Below are positions 28,781-41,758 of a DNA stretch of 64,000 nucleotides, piece after piece. The stretch comes from Thiothrix sp. (GTDB lineage Bacteria; Pseudomonadota; Gammaproteobacteria; Thiotrichales; Thiotrichaceae): contig SSFA01000012.1 of the NCBI GenBank assembly GCA_008015155.1, positions 1 through 64,000 of the forward strand. Direction: 5' to 3'. The notes under the pieces are model-generated. The model saw nothing but the letters and a program-made list of their open reading frames with translations, searched no databases and had not been told where the DNA came from. Position numbers and translations under genes: made by a program. Within the stretch, counting starts at the first letter, position 1. Each line of letters opens with the position of its first letter.

Positions 28781-28917
28781 CTCAGTTTAGCCTAACAAAG
28801 CTCGCAAGTCCTTGGTGGTTTTTCCGATTGATGGACGCTTTGCCGGACGTTGTTTATCCCTTGCCAAGAAACTGCGAATAGACAGCTTTTGAAAGTGTGG
28901 ACTTCTTTAGCAAATAG

Positions 28918-30624
<1,707 letters not shown>

Positions 30625-30626
30625 GT

Positions 30627-31460
30627 ATGCAAGTTTGTGGGTTTGAAGTAGGTTTAGATCGGCCTTTTTTTCTGATCTCCGGCCCTTGTTCTATTGAAGG
30701 CGATGGCTTGGCTTTAGAAACAGCACAGAAATTAAAAGAAATCACAACTCGTTTAAATATTCCCTTTATCTATAAGTCTTCGTTTGATAAGGCCAATCGT
30801 TCTTCTCATACCAGTCGGCGTGGGGTGGGGATTGAGGAAGGCTTACGAATTTTAGAACGGGTTAAACGTGAAGTAGGTGTGCCAGTTTTAACCGATGTGC
30901 ACGAAGATACCCCAATGGATGAGGTGGCGAGTGTGGTGGATGTCTTACAAACACCCGCGTTTTTGTGTCGGCAAACGAATTTCATTCAAAGCGTTGCACG
31001 TACTGGTAAGCCGGTCAATATTAAAAAAGGCCAATTCTTAGCGCCTTGGGATATGAGCAATGTGGTTGAGAAAGCGCGCGCTGTGGGTAATCAGCAGATT
31101 ATGGTCTGCGAGCGTGGCTATACCTTTGGCTACAATAATTTAGTTTCGGATATGCGTAGCCTCTCTATTATGCGCGACACCCATTGCCCTGTTGTTTTTG
31201 ATGCCACGCATTCGGTGCAGTTACCAGGTGGTCAAGGCAGTGTGTCTGGTGGTGAGCGCCAACATGTACCGGTGTTAGCCCGTGCAGCAGTTGCAGTGGG
31301 GATTGCTGGTTTATTTATGGAGTCCCATCCAGACCCTGCGAATGCTTGGAGCGATGGCCCTAATTCTTGGCCACTGGATAAAATGGAAGCTTTGCTGACT
31401 TCTTTGGTCGCTATTGATCAAGTCGTCAAAGCTAATCCATTCATTGAACAAAGTTTGTAA
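30627..31460 (+). CDS. kdsA: 3-deoxy-8-phosphooctulonate synthase (KDO-8-P synthase)
   Basis: This 277-residue enzyme condenses phosphoenolpyruvate with arabinose 5-phosphate for the KDO core of lipopolysaccharide. Family matches are [49 protein letters not shown], and [14 protein letters not shown]. Its presence confirms a Gram-negative envelope. It is packed between pyrG and eno in the usual gammaproteobacterial order and is likely cotranscribed with them. Confidence 0.97.
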   Translation: MQVCGFEVGLDRPFFLISGPCSIEGDGLALETAQKLKEITTRLNIPFIYKSSFDKANRSSHTSRRGVGIEEGLRILERVKREVGVPVLTDVHEDTPMDEVASVVDVLQTPAFLCRQTNFIQSVARTGKPVNIKKGQFLAPWDMSNVVEKARAVGNQQIMVCERGYTFGYNNLVSDMRSLSIMRDTHCPVVFDATHSVQLPGGQGSVSGGERQHVPVLARAAVAVGIAGLFMESHPDPANAWSDGPNSWPLDKMEALLTSLVAIDQVVKANPFIEQSL

Positions 31461-32759
<1,299 letters not shown>

Positions 32760-32784
32760 GTAAGTAAGCCCGCTGAATATGGCT

Positions 32785-32817
32785 AAGGACATCTGCGCAA
32801 GTGGATGTCCTTTTTTA
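32785..32817 (+). terminator. Terminator after eno
   Basis: AAGGACATC (32785-32793) and GATGTCCTT (32804-32812) form a perfect stem around a ten-base loop, followed by a T-tract. Confidence 0.88.
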
Positions 32818-32917
32818 TTAATTGCATAGCCTTAAAAAGAATCGCTTTAATTCTAAATTATGCATAGTAGGCACGTGCATACTATCTAAGTGTGTCACTA
32901 GAGAAGGTCTAAGTAAA

Positions 32918-33262
32918 ATGAGTATTTCACGGTCTGAGTGGCCTTGGTATGTGGCGGAATATCTAATAACTGAGTTACTGCAAGATCAAGAAGTTTCCTA
33001 CTCAATCCACTCCTATTTGCTTAAAGCAGATTCAGCAGAGTATGCCTACACTAAAGCTATAAATTTAGGCGAGCGCCTTAACGATTCTATTAATAATGAA
33101 GAGGGTGAGCTAGTAGAGTATCGCTGTAAAGGCTTGTTTAATTTAGATACTTTGCAAGTGACTGAGTTGGGGGACGAAACACAGCTTTCGGTTATACCTT
33201 TGTCCGCAAGTTCTAGATTGAGCGTTAGAACTAAATCTGAGCTTTCACTGTTTAGTGAGTGA
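32918..33262 (+). CDS. DUF4288 domain protein
   Basis: This 114-residue protein starts with WPWYVAEYLITELLQ and contains LLKADSAEYAYTKAINLG and YRCKGLFNLDTLQVT, matching the DUF4288 pattern. The role of that family is unknown. ATG 32918 is preferred over 32822 because the domain starts immediately after it and AAGG lies a little upstream. The sequence between the eno terminator and this start may hold its promoter. It is unrelated in function to its neighbours as far as can be seen. Confidence 0.72.
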   Translation: MSISRSEWPWYVAEYLITELLQDQEVSYSIHSYLLKADSAEYAYTKAINLGERLNDSINNEEGELVEYRCKGLFNLDTLQVTELGDETQLSVIPLSASSRLSVRTKSELSLFSE

Positions 33263-33380
33263 TTAAATCACTGCCGTCTATCAGTGCTGAAATGTGTACA
33301 GCAGTCTAGACAGCAATCTGCTATGCTTGGTGGCGGGCTTAGTGCCCAACTACGTTATTGGGCGATCTAAAACCTCAGGC

Positions 33381-33743
33381 ATGAAACTAAGTCTAACTCA
33401 AATTTTACTAATAGCCTTAAGCGTCTTATCTCTAATGTTGTTCCTGCGTTTATGGTTAGGAACGGGTAGCTATCCAGAAATCTGGGATCTGCAAGGGCAA
33501 ATCGCTGAGCAAAAGCGCTTGAATGAAGAACAAACTAAGCGCAATGAAGGTTTGCAATCAGAGGTTTTAGACATTAGTCGTGACGATGCCGCGATTGAGG
33601 ATCGGGCGCGAGGCGAGCTTGGCATGATTAAGCAAGGTGAGACTTTCTATCAGGTAATTTTGAATAGTGATCCGACGCAGGCACCAGCGCCTGTAGCCAC
33701 AGAGCCTAGTCAACAACCGAGTACACAGCCACATGTCGAATGA
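33381..33743 (+). CDS. ftsB: Cell division protein FtsB
   Basis: This 120-residue protein has one transmembrane helix (about residues 7-25), a periplasmic leucine-rich coiled coil (EIWDLQGQIAEQKRLNEEQ), the conserved DDAAIEDRARGELGMIKQGE and a Pro/Gln/Ala-rich tail. FtsB links FtsL and FtsQ in the divisome. The start at 33381 gives the canonical short cytoplasmic N-terminus. Its end overlaps ispD by 11 bases. The eno-ftsB-ispD-ispF order is standard for gammaproteobacteria, here with a DUF4288 gene inserted. Confidence 0.9.
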   Translation: MKLSLTQILLIALSVLSLMLFLRLWLGTGSYPEIWDLQGQIAEQKRLNEEQTKRNEGLQSEVLDISRDDAAIEDRARGELGMIKQGETFYQVILNSDPTQAPAPVATEPSQQPSTQPHVE

Positions 33744-34434
33744 AGTTTGGTGCGTGATTCCTGCTGCGGGAATAGGAAAACGCATGCTTTCAGCCATCCC
33801 TAAGCAATATTTGCGGTTGCATGGTAAGACGGTCTTAGAACATAGTCTAAGCTGCTTTCTACAACACCCCCAAATTAAAGGCATTGTTGTGGTACTGAGC
33901 GCTGAAGATGATTATTGGCAAGACTTAGCAGCTCATTACCACGGCTTACCTGTTTATCGAGCAGTCGGGGGGCAAGAGCGTGCGGATTCAGTGTTGAATG
34001 GTTTAAAGTATTTACAGCAACAGTTAAAAATTGCATCGACTGCGAAAGTACTCGTGCATGATGCGGCACGGCCTTGTTTATCCCAAGAAGATTTAAGCAG
34101 ATTATTAGCCAGCAACAGCAACCAAGGTGCTCTATTAGCGACGCCCGTGCGCGATACCATGAAGCGTGCTTTTAAAGGCCAAAAGGTGATTAGCCACACG
34201 GAAGAGCGTGCGGATTTATGGCATGCTTTGACCCCGCAACTAGCAACTTTAGGTCTTTTAATTCAAGCTTTAGAACAAGCCTTAAAATCAGGTACGATTA
34301 TTACGGACGAAGCCTCTGCTTTAGAGTATCTAGGCTTACAGCCCTTATTGGTCGAAGGTGATGCTAGTAATATTAAGATTACACGTCCAGCCGATTTAGC
34401 CTTGGCGGAATTCTTTTTGCAGGAGCAAGCTTAA
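33733..34434 (+). CDS. ispD: 2-C-methyl-D-erythritol 4-phosphate cytidylyltransferase
   Basis: This 233-residue enzyme makes CDP-methylerythritol in the MEP isoprenoid pathway. The CTP-binding opening is [20 protein letters not shown], with the conserved Lys and Gln. [19 protein letters not shown], and [10 protein letters not shown] are further family motifs. It overlaps ftsB by 11 bases and ispF by one (TAATG), so the three are translationally coupled. Confidence 0.97.
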   Translation: MSNEVWCVIPAAGIGKRMLSAIPKQYLRLHGKTVLEHSLSCFLQHPQIKGIVVVLSAEDDYWQDLAAHYHGLPVYRAVGGQERADSVLNGLKYLQQQLKIASTAKVLVHDAARPCLSQEDLSRLLASNSNQGALLATPVRDTMKRAFKGQKVISHTEERADLWHALTPQLATLGLLIQALEQALKSGTIITDEASALEYLGLQPLLVEGDASNIKITRPADLALAEFFLQEQA

Positions 34435-34910
34435 TGCGTATTGGGCAAGGTTACGATGTCCATGCTTTTACTGAAGGCGATCATCTGGTCTTGGGTGGCG
34501 TCAAGATTCCGTATACTCATGCTTTTGCGGCGCATTCCGATGGTGATGTGTTGATTCACGCGATCTGTGATGCCTTATTAGGTGCTTTAGCACTGGGCGA
34601 TATCGGTAAGCATTTTCCTGATACCTCAGCCGCTTATGCGAAGATTGATTCGCGTATTTTGCTTAGGAAAGTTTATGATTTAATTAAAGAGCAGGGTTAT
34701 CAGCTAACTAATCTCGATAGCATTATCGTGGCTCAAGCACCAAAAATGGCACCCCATATTGAGGCCATGCGCGCCAATTTAGCCGCGGATTTAGGCTGTG
34801 AAATCAATCAAATTAGTGTGAAAGCAACGACCACCGAGCGCCTTGGCTTTGAAGGCCGCAAGGAAGGCATTGCGGCGCAGGCGGTGGTGTTACTGAAAAA
34901 GGTTTCTTAA
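34434..34910 (+). CDS. ispF: 2-C-methyl-D-erythritol 2,4-cyclodiphosphate synthase
   Basis: This 158-residue enzyme cyclises CDP-methylerythritol 2-phosphate. The zinc ligands lie in GYDVHAF and in [31 protein letters not shown] and the C-terminal [19 protein letters not shown] are diagnostic. It shares one base with ispD. No terminator is visible in the 60 bases before the convergent EF-hand-like gene. Confidence 0.97.
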   Translation: MRIGQGYDVHAFTEGDHLVLGGVKIPYTHAFAAHSDGDVLIHAICDALLGALALGDIGKHFPDTSAAYAKIDSRILLRKVYDLIKEQGYQLTNLDSIIVAQAPKMAPHIEAMRANLAADLGCEINQISVKATTTERLGFEGRKEGIAAQAVVLLKKVS

Positions 34911-34972
34911 GATTTAAGAGTTTCTCGCTTGATTGTACTATTTAAATAAATACTCACTTAAATCCCTTAGAC

Positions 34973-36223
34973 CTACTTGCTTTGATAGTCATTCAATTGC
35001 TCAGTAGTTAAAGCTTCAGTCCAATAATTAAAAATCGGCTCACCTGTTAGCTCATCTTCGCGGCCACTAAAAGCCTTAAAATTCATTTGATCACCTACAG
35101 ATAGCGCTCCATTATGATCGCTGTCAATGACATTGACTAAGCTTGGCGTATTAATATAGTTACGCCCTAAAGTAATAATCTCGAATAATTTATTCTTCTC
35201 AGCATTAGACAAAGATAATTGATTGCTAGGGTCTTGCTTGGTAGCAGCCGCTACTACATCAGCACTCAATTCAATATAAGGTCCAGTAGCAACTTTAGGA
35301 GGGGGATTGCCTATCGCTGCTTCGGCACGATGATAATCAATAACAGCAATATCGCCCTCACTTAGCTTTCCGTTACCATCTTTATCAAAGACTACTCTTA
35401 AATAAGCACCGTCAGTGGTATTTAGGTTCAACGCTTTAGCTAAAGCCTCATTTGCTTCTGAAATTGGGTTAGTCGATAAATCGGAGCTTGTGAGTGCAGG
35501 TGAGGTATAATTACCTAAAGTCTTGCCATAATTCCCATTGATTGCTTGTGCCTCATCATTGGTTAATTCATGTTTCCATTGATAGATATCTACATTATTG
35601 CTAGCTCTTACAGGAACTGAGAGTGTATCTCCCTTGCTTACATTACCACTATTATCATTATCGGTTATTTGGAGTTTACTAGAGTCAGCACTCCTCCAAT
35701 GAATGAGCTCACCGTTTTGTAATTGTAAAAGCTGGTCGCTAGTTAAGCTTAAGGTTTGGGGAGTCGGTGTTTGATAGCGATCTAGCTGCTCTTGAGTTAA
35801 AGTCACTGAGACTGATTCAAGAATTGGTTTGTCTTGCGCATCTAATTGGCCTGTTGGGCGTTGTAGATTAATTTTATCCCCTACTGAAAGCTTGCCACTT
35901 TTATCACTATCTTCAACGGATAGGATAGTCACGGTTTTACCATCAGTCGATAGTGCATCAGCAAGCTTAGTTTTCTCAGCATCACTTAGTGATAAAGTTT
36001 GAGGCTTAGTGGGTTGATCACAGCAGGGCTTATTTGGCATATTTTTTAGCAAAGCCTGAATGATCTGAATAAATAAACTCAGTATCAAGCTATTGAAGGC
36101 TGTGCCCATACTATTAGCGCCGCTAAAGTTGGCGGCTAAAGCGCTGAGATTATTAGCTGCTGGTGTTGATGTATTATTTGCAACTGCTGTATTATTTGTA
36201 GTGGTAAATCCAATGTTATTCAT
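34973..36223 (-). CDS. Protein with repeated EF-hand-like calcium-binding modules
   Basis: I do not recognise a named family. The 416-residue protein has an Asn/Thr/Ala-rich N-terminus, a short amphipathic stretch, CCDQ, and then repeating modules of about 75-90 residues. Each module has a helical opener (SLSDAEKTKLADAL, SLSNAEKNKLFEII), an EF-hand-like loop (DSDKSGKLSVGD, DNDNSGNVSKGD, DKDGNGKLSEGD, DSDHNGALSVGD) and a closing TLTQEQLDRYQ-like helix. Loop Asp spacing suits calcium coordination. No signal peptide or transmembrane helix is evident, so a non-classical export route or cytoplasmic location is possible. Confidence 0.75.
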   Translation of the reverse strand: MNNIGFTTTNNTAVANNTSTPAANNLSALAANFSGANSMGTAFNSLILSLFIQIIQALLKNMPNKPCCDQPTKPQTLSLSDAEKTKLADALSTDGKTVTILSVEDSDKSGKLSVGDKINLQRPTGQLDAQDKPILESVSVTLTQEQLDRYQTPTPQTLSLTSDQLLQLQNGELIHWRSADSSKLQITDNDNSGNVSKGDTLSVPVRASNNVDIYQWKHELTNDEAQAINGNYGKTLGNYTSPALTSSDLSTNPISEANEALAKALNLNTTDGAYLRVVFDKDGNGKLSEGDIAVIDYHRAEAAIGNPPPKVATGPYIELSADVVAAATKQDPSNQLSLSNAEKNKLFEIITLGRNYINTPSLVNVIDSDHNGALSVGDQMNFKAFSGREDELTGEPIFNYWTEALTTEQLNDYQSK

Positions 36224-36325
36224 ATAAAAACTCCTATTCCTATATGCCTAAAATAATATGAATTACCGACCCTAAGGTAGTTAGACTAAACTAATGAATA
36301 GTAGCTTTTTATTGATCTTGGGATT

Positions 36326-37225
36326 TTAGGTAGAAATTATCTGATGATATGCTAATTGCTTGGGAATTTTATTTAAATCCCAATGAGCTATTGCCCAATC
36401 CCAAAACTCCTTGGTAGAAGTAAATGAGCTTGAATCAGTAGTAGTTTGACCTAAGAAATTCAATGCTCTACATAAATTGACTAATAAATACTGAGTTTTT
36501 AACTCTAAAGCCGGCGCTAGGGTTTGCTTGCTTAGCTTTTGCCCTAACTCATTGATAGCAATAGGAATATGAGCATAGCTTGGAGTGGGTAAGGATAATA
36601 ATTGTTGTAAATGAATTTGCCGAGGTGTGTTATCCAGTAAATCAGAGCCACGTACAACCTCAGTAATACCTTGCCATGCATCATCAATAACTACAGCTAA
36701 TTGATAAGCAAATATTTGATCAGCTCGGCGAATAATAAAATCACCCAATTCTAAGGCTAAGTTCTGAGAGTAACAGCCTTGAATTAAGTCTGTAAAACAA
36801 ATTTTTTTATCAAAGGTTTTAACGCGGATAGCAAATTCTTGGCCTAAATTCAGTAATTTAGAGCGGCAGTGACCAGAATAAATAGGTCCAAACTTACCTA
36901 TTGAGCCTAGCGCTTGTAATTGTTTACGTGAGCATTGGCAAGCATAGAGATGGGGACGTAAGCTCTGTAAGGCGTGTGTATAGGCAGGCAGCCGTTGGCT
37001 TTGGTAAACAATAGCTTGATCCCATTCAAAGCCGTAGCGAGCAAGCGTTTGGATGATGGCTTCAGCAGCGCCTGCTTGCTCACGTGGTTTGTCTAAATCC
37101 TCAATACGTAGCAACCATTGCCCTTGTTGACTACGCGCTTGCAGATAACTGGCAGTCGCAGCCAACAAGGAACCGAAATGCAAGCGGCCTGTCGGGGAGG
37201 GCGCAAAACGCCCAATATAGCTCAC
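36326..37225 (-). CDS. gluQ: Glutamyl-queuosine tRNA(Asp) synthetase
   Basis: The 299-residue enzyme is a truncated glutamyl-tRNA synthetase that charges the queuosine of tRNA-Asp with glutamate. The catalytic half is present: GRFAPSPTGRLHFGSLLAA with the HIGH-like HFGS, LLRIEDLDKPRE, the Cys ligands of the zinc site in YACQCSRKQL and SGHCR, and the KMSKS-like KLSKQTL. The anticodon-binding domain is absent, as is normal. It is three bases downstream of dksA, the classic dksA-gluQRS pair. Confidence 0.92.
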   Translation of the reverse strand: MSYIGRFAPSPTGRLHFGSLLAATASYLQARSQQGQWLLRIEDLDKPREQAGAAEAIIQTLARYGFEWDQAIVYQSQRLPAYTHALQSLRPHLYACQCSRKQLQALGSIGKFGPIYSGHCRSKLLNLGQEFAIRVKTFDKKICFTDLIQGCYSQNLALELGDFIIRRADQIFAYQLAVVIDDAWQGITEVVRGSDLLDNTPRQIHLQQLLSLPTPSYAHIPIAINELGQKLSKQTLAPALELKTQYLLVNLCRALNFLGQTTTDSSSFTSTKEFWDWAIAHWDLNKIPKQLAYHQIIST

Positions 37226-37228
37226 ACT

Positions 37229-37684
37229 TTAAGAAGCTAATTGTTTTTCTTTAATTTCTTGCGTGGTCTTGCAATCAATGCAAAGCTCAGCCGTTGGGCG
37301 CACCTCTAAGCGTTGTAGACCAATTTCCACGCCACAAGCATCACAGTAGCCATAGTCTTCTTCATCAACGCGCGCAATAGTTTTCTCGATTTTGCGAATC
37401 AACTTACGCTCACGGTCACGAGCACGTAACTCTAAAGCAAATTCTTCTTCTTGTGTGGCACGATCAGCTGGATCAGAAAAGTTACTAGCCTCTTCTTTCA
37501 TATGATCCACAGTCCGATCGACTTCTTCCATTAGCTCTTTTTTCCAAGCGACCAAAATATTACGAAAATGCTGTAATTGCTTTTCGTTCATATATTCTTC
37601 GCCTGCTTCAGGGATATAGGGATTAATGCCATCAACTGGTAACGCAGCTTTCCTTGCTAAATAGGTTACATTTTCAGTTGCCAT
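37229..37684 (-). CDS. dksA: RNA polymerase-binding transcription factor DksA
   Basis: The 151-residue protein binds the RNA polymerase secondary channel and, with ppGpp, mediates the stringent response. The coiled-coil tip has DPADRATQEEEFALELR with the two critical Asp residues, and the C4 zinc finger is CDACGVEIGLQRLEVRP to CIDC. ATG 37684, preceded by GGAG, gives exactly the E. coli length; an upstream codon at 37711 would add nine residues. Confidence 0.97.
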   Translation of the reverse strand: MATENVTYLARKAALPVDGINPYIPEAGEEYMNEKQLQHFRNILVAWKKELMEEVDRTVDHMKEEASNFSDPADRATQEEEFALELRARDRERKLIRKIEKTIARVDEEDYGYCDACGVEIGLQRLEVRPTAELCIDCKTTQEIKEKQLAS

Positions 37685-37886
37685 TCTTTTTCTCCAACAG
37701 CTTGATTTCAAAAGAAATCAATGGGTTAAATCTAGGGTTGACTTAAAGAACCCTACCTTGTTTCTTCGGCATAACTCATGGGCGCGCGATTATATCCCAT
37801 GAAAAAGTTTTTCGCATTTTTTATTAATAGATAATTGTAAATTTGCATAAATTTTATTATTAAGACTCCTCCCTTAGGCCTTGGGT

Positions 37887-38636
37887 TCATAAAAAACGTA
37901 ATTGAAAACGCACTGCATCCTTGCCGGGATCTTCAATATTTAACGAGAACTCCTGAGGAGTCTTAGGCGGCATAAGTTGGCCTTGCTGTTCCTTGCTGAG
38001 ATATTCTTCAGGATTAAATCGACGTAAAGCGACCACCTCTGCTTTTGGATTTAAAAAACTCACCTCAAGCATAGGGTAGGGTTGCGGGCTACTCGCGTTA
38101 TTTTGTATAGAAGTGTTAATAATCAGCACATTAGGTGTATTGGGGTGAGTGTAGACCGTATGGCTGAGTAATTTAATTTGATCTAAATGGCGCACAGTAC
38201 CTAATTCACAAGCCATCCAGTCACACACTAGCTGGGCAATGCCACGAGTACTTGGGTTTTCAAGAAGTTTAGTACGATAGCTGTAAAAAAGCTGAATTAA
38301 TAATAATAAACATAGCGCTAACAAGCTTAAGTATAAAAATTTTCGCGATTTGGATGAGCGACGATTGGAGTGGCCACCCTTGCTGGCTTTGACGGAGTGA
38401 CTGGAGCTACCTTCTGCCAAAGTATTCAAGGGTAAAGTGTGAATACGGGCCTCGCCCGCTAAGTCATTACCATTACCCATGCCACCCAAGCGTTCATCCG
38501 GTAAGGTAGTACTCAGTGCTTTCATGGCATCAAAGATAGTATCGCATTCACCACAGCGCAGCAGACCCTGAGCAGCAGTTAGCTCTTTCATGGTGACGCG
38601 AAAAACAGCGCGGCAATGACTACACTGGGTATACAT
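37887..38636 (-). CDS. Zinc-ribbon DUF3426 membrane protein
   Basis: This 249-residue protein starts with an MJ0042-type zinc ribbon (CSHCRAVF then LRCGECDTIFDA, two CxxC pairs). A basic linker follows, then one transmembrane helix (about residues 103-122, LYLSLLALCLLLLIQLFY) and a C-terminal DUF3426 domain. The role is unknown. In other gammaproteobacteria a similar gene lies after prmA, which is also the case here. The zinc ribbon would be cytoplasmic and the DUF3426 domain periplasmic. Confidence 0.85.
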   Translation of the reverse strand: MYTQCSHCRAVFRVTMKELTAAQGLLRCGECDTIFDAMKALSTTLPDERLGGMGNGNDLAGEARIHTLPLNTLAEGSSSHSVKASKGGHSNRRSSKSRKFLYLSLLALCLLLLIQLFYSYRTKLLENPSTRGIAQLVCDWMACELGTVRHLDQIKLLSHTVYTHPNTPNVLIINTSIQNNASSPQPYPMLEVSFLNPKAEVVALRRFNPEEYLSKEQQGQLMPPKTPQEFSLNIEDPGKDAVRFQLRFL

Positions 38637-38743
38637 TTAGCTCAGGCACTTAGGTTAGACATAGCATTCTTATTGTAGCCCTATTTTTTTCAGGCAGCTT
38701 CATGATTTGATGCATAAAATAGTAGCGTTAATCCTAAGGGAGA

Positions 38744-38780
38744 ACCCCGCTTTTAACATTATTGAACTGATAAGCGGGGT
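38744..38780. repeat. Inverted repeat downstream of prmA
   Basis: ACCCCGCTT (38744-38752) and AAGCGGGGT (38772-38780) are perfect complements 19 bases apart, between prmA and the DUF3426 gene on the minus strand. No convincing T-run follows on either strand, so it may be a transcript hairpin or a weak terminator. Confidence 0.4.
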
Positions 38781-38799
38781 AGAATCCGGCAAGAGTGGT

Positions 38800-39696
38800 T
38801 CAAGGGGCAGTTTGGGCAGTGCCCTCTAAACGTAACCAGTCTTCTTTAGCCGTCATTTGTAGGTTTTCCAAACGGCTCTGATAGGCCTGAGCTACAGTCT
38901 GCCCTTGGTCAGCTAAAATCCCTGAAAGTGCTAGCCGCCCTTGTGGTTTTAAATAAGCTAAAATAGTGGGGGCGAGATTCACTAAGGGGCCAGAAAGAAT
39001 ATTAGCGACGACTACATCGAATTGTTGTTTAGGCAGTGCCTCGGGCAAACAGGTAAGAATTCGTGCTTCTTCCAAGTCATTGCGACGGGCATTTTCTTGC
39101 GTAGCTTCTAAGGCTTGCGGGTCAAGATCGGTAGCAACAATCGTCGTTGCACCTAATTTAGCAGCAGCAATGGCTAAAATCCCACTACCACAACCATAAT
39201 CCAGCACGGATTTACCTACTAAATCTTCACCATCTAGCCATTCTAAGCACAGAGCGGTGGTTGGATGGTTACCAGTCCCAAAAGCTAAGCCTGGGTCTAA
39301 TAAAATTTTGACAGCATCGGTTGCTTCTTCTGGAACTTCGCGCCAACTTGGATACACCCAAAGGCGTTTACCAAACTGCATGGGATGGAAGTTATCCATC
39401 CATTCCCGCACCCAAGGCCGATCTTCTAAATGCTCTAGTTTAAGTTCTGTAATCCCCCATTCACCACGATGTAGCTCTAAATCTAAGAGTAGGGCAGTGA
39501 GGTCATCTTCTGCAGGATACAAGCCCGTAATGACTAATTGGTCCCACAAGGGAGTTTCACCCGGCAAAGGTTCAAGAATGGGTTGATCGACCGCATCTTC
39601 AAAGGTCACTGAAGCAGCGCCAGCTTCTTCTAAAGCAGCGCTAATCACTTCTTGATGTTCAACAGTGGTATGACAAATGAGCTGCTGCCAAGTCAT
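38800..39696 (-). CDS. prmA: Ribosomal protein L11 methyltransferase
   Basis: This 298-residue methyltransferase modifies ribosomal protein L11. The N-terminal substrate-recognition domain has [20 protein letters not shown]; the catalytic domain has [36 protein letters not shown] for SAM binding, and [17 protein letters not shown]. Its start overlaps the accC stop by four bases, placing it in an accB-accC-prmA operon as in Pseudomonas. Confidence 0.95.
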   Translation of the reverse strand: MTWQQLICHTTVEHQEVISAALEEAGAASVTFEDAVDQPILEPLPGETPLWDQLVITGLYPAEDDLTALLLDLELHRGEWGITELKLEHLEDRPWVREWMDNFHPMQFGKRLWVYPSWREVPEEATDAVKILLDPGLAFGTGNHPTTALCLEWLDGEDLVGKSVLDYGCGSGILAIAAAKLGATTIVATDLDPQALEATQENARRNDLEEARILTCLPEALPKQQFDVVVANILSGPLVNLAPTILAYLKPQGRLALSGILADQGQTVAQAYQSRLENLQMTAKEDWLRLEGTAQTAP

Positions 39697-41036
39697 TGTA
39701 GCCCCAACTTTTTCTCTAGATAGTGAATATCCGTGCCACCTTGACGGAAGGCAGGATCAGTCATGATACGACGCTGCAGTGGAACATTAGTTTTAATGCC
39801 TTCTACAATCATTTCAGTCAAAGCGCCATTCATACGATTGAGCGCGGTTAAGCGGTCTTCACCATGCACAATGAGTTTACCAATCATAGAGTCGTAATAA
39901 GGTGGCACGGTATAATCCGCATAAATATGCGAATCAACGCGCACCCCTAAACCACCAGGCGCATGATAGCGGGTAATTTTACCCGGAGAAGGTGCAAAGG
40001 TATCAGGGTCTTCCGCATTAATCCGACATTCAATGGCATGACCATGTGGGCGAATATCTTCTTGTTTGATTTGCAGTTTTTCGCCAGCTGCTACTAGAAG
40101 CTGCTGCTTAACCAAGTCCACACCAGTAATTAATTCGGTCACCGGGTGCTCGACTTGTAGACGGGTATTCATTTCAATGAAATAAAACTCGCCGTTTTCA
40201 TAGAGAAACTCAAAAGTACCCGCGCCACGATAATTAATCTTACGACAAGCATCAGCCACGACTTTACCAATCCGTGCGCGTTGTTCTTCAGTAATTCCCG
40301 GCGCAGGTGCTTCTTCGACAACTTTCTGATGGCGGCGTTGCATAGAGCAATCACGCTCGCATAGATGAATCGCATTGCCATGTTGGTCAGCGAGCACTTG
40401 AAACTCAATGTGGCGTGGATGAATTAAGTACTTTTCCATATAAACGACATCATTACCAAAAGCAGCTTTAGCTTCGGAGCGAGTCATTTCGATGGAACGG
40501 AACAAGTCCTCAGCCTGATGAACTACTCTCATCCCACGACCGCCACCACCACCAGTGGCTTTAATAATGATCGGATAGCCAATCCGTTTAGCCATAGCTA
40601 AACATTCATCCTTATCCTCAGGGACAGGGCCGTCTGAGCCCGGTACACAAGGAACTTTAGCTTGTTGCATGGCATCTTTAGCGGAAATCTTATCGCCCAT
40701 TAAGCGAATCGTTTCAGCACGTGGGCCAATGAAAATAAAACCGCTAGATTCTACGCGCTCAGCAAAATCAGCATTTTCAGACAAAAAACCATAGCCAGGG
40801 TGAATGGCATCAGCACCAGTGACTTCAGCAGCGCTAATAATCGCAGGGATATTTAAATAACTATCAATCGAGCGGGGTGGGCCAATACAAACTGATTCGT
40901 CTGCAAGACGCACATGCTTCAGATCACGATCAGCTGTGGAGTGCACCGCAACCGTTTTAATACCGAGTTCTCGGCAGGCACGCAGAATCCGTAGAGCAAT
41001 TTCGCCACGGTTAGCGATGAGGACTTTTTTTAACAT
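39693..41036 (-). CDS. accC: Acetyl-CoA carboxylase, biotin carboxylase subunit
   Basis: This 447-residue ATP-grasp enzyme carboxylates the biotin of AccB in the first step of fatty acid synthesis. Motifs are [49 protein letters not shown] for ATP, and [16 protein letters not shown] for metal and catalysis. The start lies 13 bases after accB. Confidence 0.98.
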   Translation of the reverse strand: MLKKVLIANRGEIALRILRACRELGIKTVAVHSTADRDLKHVRLADESVCIGPPRSIDSYLNIPAIISAAEVTGADAIHPGYGFLSENADFAERVESSGFIFIGPRAETIRLMGDKISAKDAMQQAKVPCVPGSDGPVPEDKDECLAMAKRIGYPIIIKATGGGGGRGMRVVHQAEDLFRSIEMTRSEAKAAFGNDVVYMEKYLIHPRHIEFQVLADQHGNAIHLCERDCSMQRRHQKVVEEAPAPGITEEQRARIGKVVADACRKINYRGAGTFEFLYENGEFYFIEMNTRLQVEHPVTELITGVDLVKQQLLVAAGEKLQIKQEDIRPHGHAIECRINAEDPDTFAPSPGKITRYHAPGGLGVRVDSHIYADYTVPPYYDSMIGKLIVHGEDRLTALNRMNGALTEMIVEGIKTNVPLQRRIMTDPAFRQGGTDIHYLEKKLGLQ

Positions 41037-41049
41037 GCAAGCCTCCGCA

Positions 41050-41523
41050 TTAGTCGATGATCATTAAGGGCTGACCAAACTCTACAGGCTGCTCGTTCTC
41101 TACCAAAATAGCCTTAATCACACCACTCTTATCCGCTTGGATTTGGTTGAGCATTTTCATCGCTTCAATAATGCACAACGTATCACCAACTTTAACGGAT
41201 TGACCTATCTCAACAAAGGACTTAGCACCAGGCGAAGATGAGCGATAGAAAGTACCAACCATCGGTGACTCTAAAACATGCCCAGTAGGTGCTGCAGGTT
41301 TTTCACTAGTGGCAGCCGGTGTAGCAGCAGCTTGTGGAGCAACAGGCGCAGCTGCCATCATTGGTGGTGGGGCATAATATTGTTGCATCGGCATAGCAGG
41401 TACTGCTGAGGTAGAAACGCGACTAATGCGCACCGAATCCTCACCTTCTTTGATTTCGATTTCGGCCACATCGCTGTCTTCTAACAGATCGATCAGTTTT
41501 TTGATTTTGCGAACATCCATCAT
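41050..41523 (-). CDS. accB: Acetyl-CoA carboxylase, biotin carboxyl carrier protein
   Basis: This 157-residue carrier opens [16 protein letters not shown], has an Ala/Pro-rich flexible linker (about residues 45-80), and a C-terminal biotinyl domain whose acceptor lysine is in [10 protein letters not shown]. Two adjacent ATG codons open the frame and either could be used. The 223 bases upstream, between accB and the yjgR-type gene, should contain the operon promoter, but I cannot assign boxes. Confidence 0.97.
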   Translation of the reverse strand: MMDVRKIKKLIDLLEDSDVAEIEIKEGEDSVRISRVSTSAVPAMPMQQYYAPPPMMAAAPVAPQAAATPAATSEKPAAPTGHVLESPMVGTFYRSSSPGAKSFVEIGQSVKVGDTLCIIEAMKMLNQIQADKSGVIKAILVENEQPVEFGQPLMIID

Positions 41524-41732
41524 GGAGCTATTCCTATAAGTCTTCTATGGCTTGATGTTGTTAGAGTGCCGATCTGCTTAAAACGATCAGGATCAAGAGG
41601 CATTTTAGATTCTAAAAGACGAATGCCTCAAAGACTGCTTAACTTGGCAAATCTGCCCTTTTTCTCGGCATATCCCAACAGAATGCGCGCGAGTTTACAC
41701 CGTTTATCCTTTGCTTGCAGCAATAAAGCTTG

Positions 41733-41758
41733 AAGAAAAGGCCGGATTAACGGCCTTT
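41733..41758 (-). terminator. Terminator overlapping the end of the yjgR-type gene
   Basis: AAAGGCCG (41737-41744) and CGGCCTTT (41751-41758) form a perfect stem with a six-base loop. Read on the minus strand the hairpin is followed by a T-rich tract, and the right arm includes the last codons of the gene. Confidence 0.7.
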
